64,000 nucleotides of DNA from DTDR01 sp964505415 (lineage in GTDB: Bacteria > Hydrothermota > Tepidihabitantia > Tepidihabitantales > DTDR01), in NCBI GenBank assembly GCA_964505415.1, contig CAZDHW010000003.1, positions 1-64,000 on the forward strand. The letters are read 5' to 3'. Below the pieces are notes generated by a model that was given only the letters and a program-made list of their open reading frames with translations, made no database searches and was not told the DNA's origin. Each line of letters begins with the position of its first letter. Position 1 is the stretch's first letter. The position numbers and the translations under genes are program-made. Positions 59,770-64,000 of the stretch are shown here, one piece after another.

Positions 59770-62373
59770 ATGGAGTTTAAAAAGATTTATGAACCAAAAG
59801 AGATCGAAAAGAAATGGTATAACTTTTGGGAAGAAAAGGAATATTATAAGGCTAATCCTTTTTCTTTGAAACCAAAATTTTCTATTGTTATTCCCCCACC
59901 AAATATTACCGGACCCCTTCATATTGGCCACGCTTTAAATAATACTATCCAAGATATCCTCTGCCGTTATAAAAGACTTGCCGGTTATGAAGTTCTTTGG
60001 CTTCCCGGTATTGATCACGCAAGTATTGCTACCCATAGTCAGATTGAAAAAGAATTAAGAAAAGAAGGTAAGAGCCGATTTGATATTGGTAAAGAAGAAT
60101 TTTTAAAAAGGGCTTGGCTATGGAAAGAGAAATATCACCACTTAATTGTTTCCCAATTGAAAAGTCTTGGTTGCCTTTGTGATTGGTCACGGTTTCGTTT
60201 TACCATGGATGATGATTATTCTTATGTGGTAAGGTATGCCTTTGTCTATTATTATAAAAAGGGTTGGATTTATCGGGATTTAAGGATTATTAACTGGTGT
60301 CCTAATTGCCACACCGCAATTTCTGATTTAGAAGTGAAACATAAAGAGATTGATGGTTTTTTATGGTATATAAAGTATCCGTTAAAAAATGATCCCCGTT
60401 ACTTGGTGGTGGCCACTACCCGACCAGAAACAATGCTTGGTGATACGGCGGTGATGGTTAATCCTACGGATGAAAGATATAAAGATTTCATTGGGAAAAA
60501 AGTGATTTTACCATTACAGGAAAGAGAAATTCCCGTAATTGCTGATGAAATGGTTGATACCAATTTTGGTACTGGTGTGGTTAAAGTCACTCCCGCTCAC
60601 GACCCTAATGATTTTATTATTGGTAAAAAATATAATTTGGAGTTTGTAAAAGTAATTGATGAAGATGGTAAGATAATACCACCAGCAAAGGAAAAATATG
60701 TTGGTCTTGACCGGTTTACTGCCCGAAAGAAAATTTTGGAAGATTTAAAAGCCCTTGGTTTATTAGCAAAAGTAGAAAATTATCAAGTACCAGTTGGTGT
60801 TTGTGCCCGTTGCGAGACGATTATTGAACCGTTAATTTCTAAACAATGGTTTTTAAAAATGAAAGAACTGGCCAAACCAGCAATTGAAGTCGTTGAGAAA
60901 GGAGAAGTTAAGTTTGTGCCTCTGCGCTGGAAAAAGGTCTATCTGGATTGGTTATCCAATGTGAAAGATTGGTGTTTATCAAGACAATTATGGTGGGGAC
61001 ATCCCCTTCCGGTTTATTATTGTTTAGATTGTGATGAGATAATGGTAACGATGGAAAAACCCAAAACTTGCCAGAAATGTAATAGCCAAAATATCAAAGC
61101 CGATGAAGATGTTTTAGATACCTGGTTTTCTTCAGCTTTATGGCCCTTTGCCACTATGGGATTTCCCAAAAACACAAAGGAGTTGGAAGTTTTTTATCCC
61201 ACTGATGTGTTGGTTACTGACCCGGATATCATTTTTCTTTGGGTTGCCCGAATGGTCTTTTCCAGTTTAGAATTTGTTGGCAAAATTCCTTTTAAATATG
61301 TCTATATCCATTCAACCGTGCTCAACGAAAAAGGCGAAAGAATGTCAAGAACAAAAGGGATTGGTATTGACCCCCAAGAAATTATTGATGAATACGGCGC
61401 CGATGCTTTAAGATTTACTTTAACCTATTTGGAAACCCAATCCCAATCTTTCCGTTTGAGTCGTGAGCGTTTTATAATCGGCAGAAATTTTGCTAATAAA
61501 GTCTGGAATGCGGGGCGTTTACTTTTTTCTTATTATCAAGAAAAAAGCGAGTTTAATAACCTAACAGAAAAAAAGATATACGATTATTGGATTTGCGAAC
61601 TTTTTAATCAGCTTTTAAGCAAATACGACTTCTTTATGAAAAACTATTATTTTTCTTTAATCGCCCAGACGCTTTACACATTTTTCTGGAACAATTACTG
61701 TGATTGGTACTTAGAGTTTAACAAAGAAAGATTTAAAAATAAAGAACTGGTTGCTCTGGAGACAAGTTTGGAGGTCTTTTATAATTTCTTAAAAATCTTA
61801 CATCCAATAATGCCTTTTATTACTGAAGAACTGTGGCATCTTTTTAATAAAGAAGATGTTTCCCTAATGGAAAAAGGTCTTCCGGAATTATTTATTATTC
61901 CCAGTGATAAAAAGAAAGAAATTTATCTTTGTGAAGAATTAATCGCTTTAATAAAAAATATTAGAAATATTCGGGCAAATTTTGGTATTCCGAAAAACAT
62001 CGGGTTAAAAGGTTATTTAAAAACCGCTAACGAGCAACTTTATTTGTTTTTAAAAGAAGAAAAAGAGATTCTAAAAAAAATGGTTAATACTGAGATTTTG
62101 CCTTTAGATAAAGAAGAGTTAAAAAATTTCGCAACCATTATTTTAAAGACTGGCGATTTATATTTAGTAGTTGATAAATTTTTTGATTTATCAAAAGAGA
62201 AAAAAAGATTAGAAAAAGAAATCGCCGAATTAGAAAAGATCTGGAAGGAAACCTTAGAAAATCTTAATAACGAAGAGTTTTTAATGAAAGCCCGGAAGGA
62301 AATTATTGAAGAGGAATTGAAAAAGAAAGAGGAGATTGAAAACCGATTAAAAAGATTAAAAGAGTTGATATAA
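59770..62373 (+). CDS. valS: Valyl-tRNA synthetase
   Basis: Charges tRNA-Val. 867 residues: HIGHALNNTIQD (HIGH motif), editing domain around 190-330 with TTRPETMLGDTAVMV, zinc-like CPNCHTA, CARCE and CLDCDEI, catalytic GERMSRTKGIGIDP (the KMSKS loop, here RMSRT), anticodon-binding region after 600, and a C-terminal coiled coil (about 800-867). Length normal. Leaderless start, 5 nt after TATACT. Confidence 0.96.
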   Translation: MEFKKIYEPKEIEKKWYNFWEEKEYYKANPFSLKPKFSIVIPPPNITGPLHIGHALNNTIQDILCRYKRLAGYEVLWLPGIDHASIATHSQIEKELRKEGKSRFDIGKEEFLKRAWLWKEKYHHLIVSQLKSLGCLCDWSRFRFTMDDDYSYVVRYAFVYYYKKGWIYRDLRIINWCPNCHTAISDLEVKHKEIDGFLWYIKYPLKNDPRYLVVATTRPETMLGDTAVMVNPTDERYKDFIGKKVILPLQEREIPVIADEMVDTNFGTGVVKVTPAHDPNDFIIGKKYNLEFVKVIDEDGKIIPPAKEKYVGLDRFTARKKILEDLKALGLLAKVENYQVPVGVCARCETIIEPLISKQWFLKMKELAKPAIEVVEKGEVKFVPLRWKKVYLDWLSNVKDWCLSRQLWWGHPLPVYYCLDCDEIMVTMEKPKTCQKCNSQNIKADEDVLDTWFSSALWPFATMGFPKNTKELEVFYPTDVLVTDPDIIFLWVARMVFSSLEFVGKIPFKYVYIHSTVLNEKGERMSRTKGIGIDPQEIIDEYGADALRFTLTYLETQSQSFRLSRERFIIGRNFANKVWNAGRLLFSYYQEKSEFNNLTEKKIYDYWICELFNQLLSKYDFFMKNYYFSLIAQTLYTFFWNNYCDWYLEFNKERFKNKELVALETSLEVFYNFLKILHPIMPFITEELWHLFNKEDVSLMEKGLPELFIIPSDKKKEIYLCEELIALIKNIRNIRANFGIPKNIGLKGYLKTANEQLYLFLKEEKEILKKMVNTEILPLDKEELKNFATIILKTGDLYLVVDKFFDLSKEKKRLEKEIAELEKIWKETLENLNNEEFLMKARKEIIEEELKKKEEIENRLKRLKELI

Positions 62374-62393
62374 GATTTAGAAATATATTACCC

Positions 62394-62421
62394 TTGAAAA
62401 TTTTGTTTTTATTTATATAAT
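62394..62421 (+). promoter_or_regulatory. Promoter of the gene at 62428 (leaderless start)
   Basis: TTGAAA (62394-62399), 16 nt, TATAAT (62416-62421), 6 nt, ATG 62428. Confidence 0.65.
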
Positions 62422-62427
62422 TTTTTG

Positions 62428-62946
62428 ATGAAATATCTATTCCTTATTCTTTTTTTAATCACGTTAGGTGGTTTTTTTCTTTTTTACAATTTTAAATATC
62501 TTCCCTTAGAAGAGAAAATTATAAAAATTAGTGATGAAAATCTTTTATGGCAGAAAGAAGTGGTGGAGTTAAGACAAAAATTAAGTGAATACGAAAATAA
62601 AAATAAAGGGAACTTCACCTATACTTTTGAATTTAAAGAACTTTTTTTAAACGAATATTCTGATACCCTGAATCCGGTTGGCGAAGCAAGATTGAAATCA
62701 ATAATTCCTTCTTTAAAAGAGGATAATAATAAAGTGGCAATTATTTTTTATGGTGAAGATTTAGAACTACCAACAAATTTAAAAAAGAAGTTTTCTACTC
62801 CTTATCATTTTGGTTTAGATCGGGCATTAATCGTTTTTAATTATTTAATAAAAATGGGTTTTCCCAAAGAAAGACTTTTAATAGTTAATGATTGCGAGAA
62901 GAAAAATAAGAAAAATGTTTTGGAAATTCAGGTTCTTAATTATTAG
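62428..62946 (+). CDS. Membrane-anchored protein with degenerate OmpA/MotB-like domain
   Basis: 172 residues: N-terminal membrane anchor (MKYLFLILFLITLGGFFLFY), coiled-coil-like region (about 35-60, EEKIIKISDENLLWQKEVVE), then a periplasmic domain (about 70-172) resembling OmpA/MotB peptidoglycan binders in pattern (LDRALIVFNYLIKMGFPKERL) but lacking the strict core motif. ATG 62428 is chosen because it follows TATAAT by 6 nt; a TTG codon just before it is in frame. The next gene overlaps its end by 32 nt. Confidence 0.6.
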   Translation: MKYLFLILFLITLGGFFLFYNFKYLPLEEKIIKISDENLLWQKEVVELRQKLSEYENKNKGNFTYTFEFKELFLNEYSDTLNPVGEARLKSIIPSLKEDNNKVAIIFYGEDLELPTNLKKKFSTPYHFGLDRALIVFNYLIKMGFPKERLLIVNDCEKKNKKNVLEIQVLNY

Positions 62947-63271
62947 TTTTTTTATTTTTTCTTTTTTAATTGCTGAGGATAAAAAAAATTACAAATCGCC
63001 CAGCAAAGCATTATGGTGTTCCACATTTTTCCCTGGTTTAGGGCAGTTTTATACTGAGAATTATTTAAAAGGAACTATCTTTTTTTTAGGGGAAGCAACA
63101 TTAACCTATTTTATTATCAAATCTTATAAAGAAAATAAAAAAGAAAAGGTTTCTGATTTACTTTGGATTTTAGCCGGTTTTCATATTTTCAATATGGCTG
63201 ATGCTTATGCTTCTGCCCATTTTTATAAATTTAAAGAAGAAACAAAATTAACTTTGAATTATGGTTTCTAA
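62915..63271 (+). CDS. DUF5683-like small membrane protein
   Basis: 118 residues; ATG 62915 opens an export signal (MFWKFRFLIISFFIFSFLIAE), and the body has SPSKALWCSTFFPGLGQFYTENYLKG (the DUF5683 pattern SxxxAxxxSxxxPGxGQxYxxxxxKG) plus two more hydrophobic segments. Function unknown. It overlaps the neighbouring genes at both ends (32 nt upstream and 11 nt downstream), so the three are cotranscribed. Confidence 0.65.
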   Translation: MFWKFRFLIISFFIFSFLIAEDKKNYKSPSKALWCSTFFPGLGQFYTENYLKGTIFFLGEATLTYFIIKSYKENKKEKVSDLLWILAGFHIFNMADAYASAHFYKFKEETKLTLNYGF

Positions 63272-63848
63272 GGTTTTGGTATTTAAGAAAACTAACGAAA
63301 AAGTAAAAGATTTAATTTTAATTTTTGTTTTTGCTTACTTAACCGCTATTGGTAGTAAGATAAAAATTGAAATAGGGATTGTGCCAATTACCTTCCAAAC
63401 ATTTTTTGTTTTCCTTTCGGGAATAGTTTTAGGAAGTAAAAAAGGAGCATTATCACAAATTGTTTATCTCTTTTTAGGTCTTTTAGGTTTTCCCTTTTTT
63501 GCTCGCGGTGGCGGTCTTTTTTATATTTTTTCACCAACCTTTGGTTATATTATTGGGTTTATTTTTGCCGGTTTTATAAGTGGTTTTTTGAAAGAAAAAA
63601 ATTATAGTTATTTGAAAAGTCTTTTAATTCTCATTTTTGCTAATATCACTATTTATCTTTTTGGCTTAATCTATCTTGCCAATTTTCTTCCTAAAGAGCA
63701 ATTATTAAAAGTTGGTTTATATCCATTTATTTTAGGTGATTTATTAAAAATTCATCTACTTCTTCTTTTACCCACCGCCCTTCCGCAAGTCCAGGTATTT
63801 AATATAATTAAAAATTTTTTATGCCAAAATATAAGAAAAATTACTTAA
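63261..63848 (+). CDS. bioY: BioY biotin-transport substrate-binding subunit
   Basis: 195 residues with six hydrophobic segments and BioY features: VPITFQTFFVFLSGIVLG, GALSQIVYLFLGLLGFPFFARGGGLFYIFSPTFGYIIGF and a terminal KVGLYPFILGDLLKIHLLLLL. BioY is the biotin-binding S-component of ECF transporters and can act alone or with a shared energy module, which is not in the window. It overlaps the DUF5683 gene by 11 nt. Confidence 0.9.
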   Translation: MVSKVLVFKKTNEKVKDLILIFVFAYLTAIGSKIKIEIGIVPITFQTFFVFLSGIVLGSKKGALSQIVYLFLGLLGFPFFARGGGLFYIFSPTFGYIIGFIFAGFISGFLKEKNYSYLKSLLILIFANITIYLFGLIYLANFLPKEQLLKVGLYPFILGDLLKIHLLLLLPTALPQVQVFNIIKNFLCQNIRKIT

Positions 63849-64000
63849 TAAAGTTTTTTATTTTCAAAGAGTTAAAAAAAGAAAATTTTAAAATCTTTGG
63901 TAAAAATAGAATCGTAATTGCGACAAAAATTTATACCTTTTGTTTAAGTTTATGAAAAATAAAAATTTCTTTTAAAATGCGACTTTTTGGTAAAAGGAGG
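63849..64000 (+). other. Window end: SD of a next gene
   Basis: AT-rich tail. A consensus AAAGGAGG occupies 63993-64000, so a start codon is expected just beyond the window. A 44-codon frame (63821-63955) overlapping bioY has no SD and is not accepted. Confidence 0.5.

Noticed and set aside
63821..63955. 44-codon frame after bioY
   Set aside because: No SD, overlaps bioY's end, no recognisable features; TATAAT at 63803-63808 is 12 nt away from the start, farther than in other leaderless cases.
1..64000. CRISPR arrays, insertion sequences, prophage or att sites
   Set aside because: No regularly spaced repeats, transposase or integrase genes, or flanking terminal repeats were seen.

Overview
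The window is a gene-dense, AT-rich bacterial chromosome segment with no mobile element, CRISPR array or prophage. Lipoproteins with lipoboxes, Pal with a CpoB-like partner, beta-barrel-like proteins ending in aromatic residues, and four proteins with type IX secretion (T9SS)-like C-terminal sorting domains point to a two-membrane bacterium. A V/A-type ATPase, class II ribonucleotide reductase, an archaeal-type endonuclease Q, a bifunctional di-myo-inositol-phosphate (DIP) synthase-like enzyme, a COG2403 cyclic-2,3-diphosphoglycerate-synthetase-like protein and a disulfide-type [4Fe-4S] ferredoxin suggest a thermophile. The overall mix most resembles candidate phylum WOR-3 (Stahlbacteria). That placement is an inference from gene content; no rRNA lies in the window.

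Layout. 1-4.3 kb: truncated Wzi-like outer-membrane protein, a small exported protein, an FGE-sulfatase-domain protein, thiL. 4.3-8.7 kb: a partial V-ATPase operon (C-F-A-B). 8.8-12.7 kb: a giant surface protein (seven CARDB-like repeats, Kelch propeller, T9SS tail). 12.7-16.2 kb, leftward: hutI, an ion permease and two envelope proteins. 16.3-17.8 kb: a c-di-AMP (ydaO/yuaA) riboswitch in front of the DIP-synthase-like gene. 17.7-22.7 kb: comEC-miaA leftward; EndoQ and the COG2403 protein rightward. 22.7-31.5 kb: a GC-rich unexplained island, nifS, lspA, a zinc-ribbon/nuclease-like protein, tRNA-Glu, cpoB-pal, a WG-repeat protein, mutL and an MBL hydrolase. 31.9-39.5 kb: two C25 (gingipain-like) family proteins flanking a Ycf48-like propeller, all with T9SS-like tails. 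39.6-47.8 kb: an SPL-like radical SAM pair, two envelope proteins, and nadC-ispG-nrdJ. 48.2 kb: tmRNA. 48.6-51.7 kb: a four-gene membrane cassette with a DUF6754 protein. 51.8-56.7 kb: ferritin and superoxide dismutase, then ferredoxin-Fhs-thioredoxin-reductase-like on the other strand. 56.8-64 kb: HAD-ApbE-AmrS-DUF4321, valS, two envelope proteins and bioY.

Regulation is readable. Promoters follow TTGAC(T/A) or TTGAA(A/T), 15-17 nt, TATAAT. Two start types coexist: genes with a leader and an AAGGAGG Shine-Dalgarno (SD), many of them exported or redox proteins, and at least twelve first-in-unit genes whose start codon lies only 5-9 nt after the -10 box with no SD, implying leaderless mRNAs. 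The strongest leads are this promoter grammar, the c-di-AMP riboswitch on a thermolyte-synthesis gene, and the DUF6754 membrane cassette.
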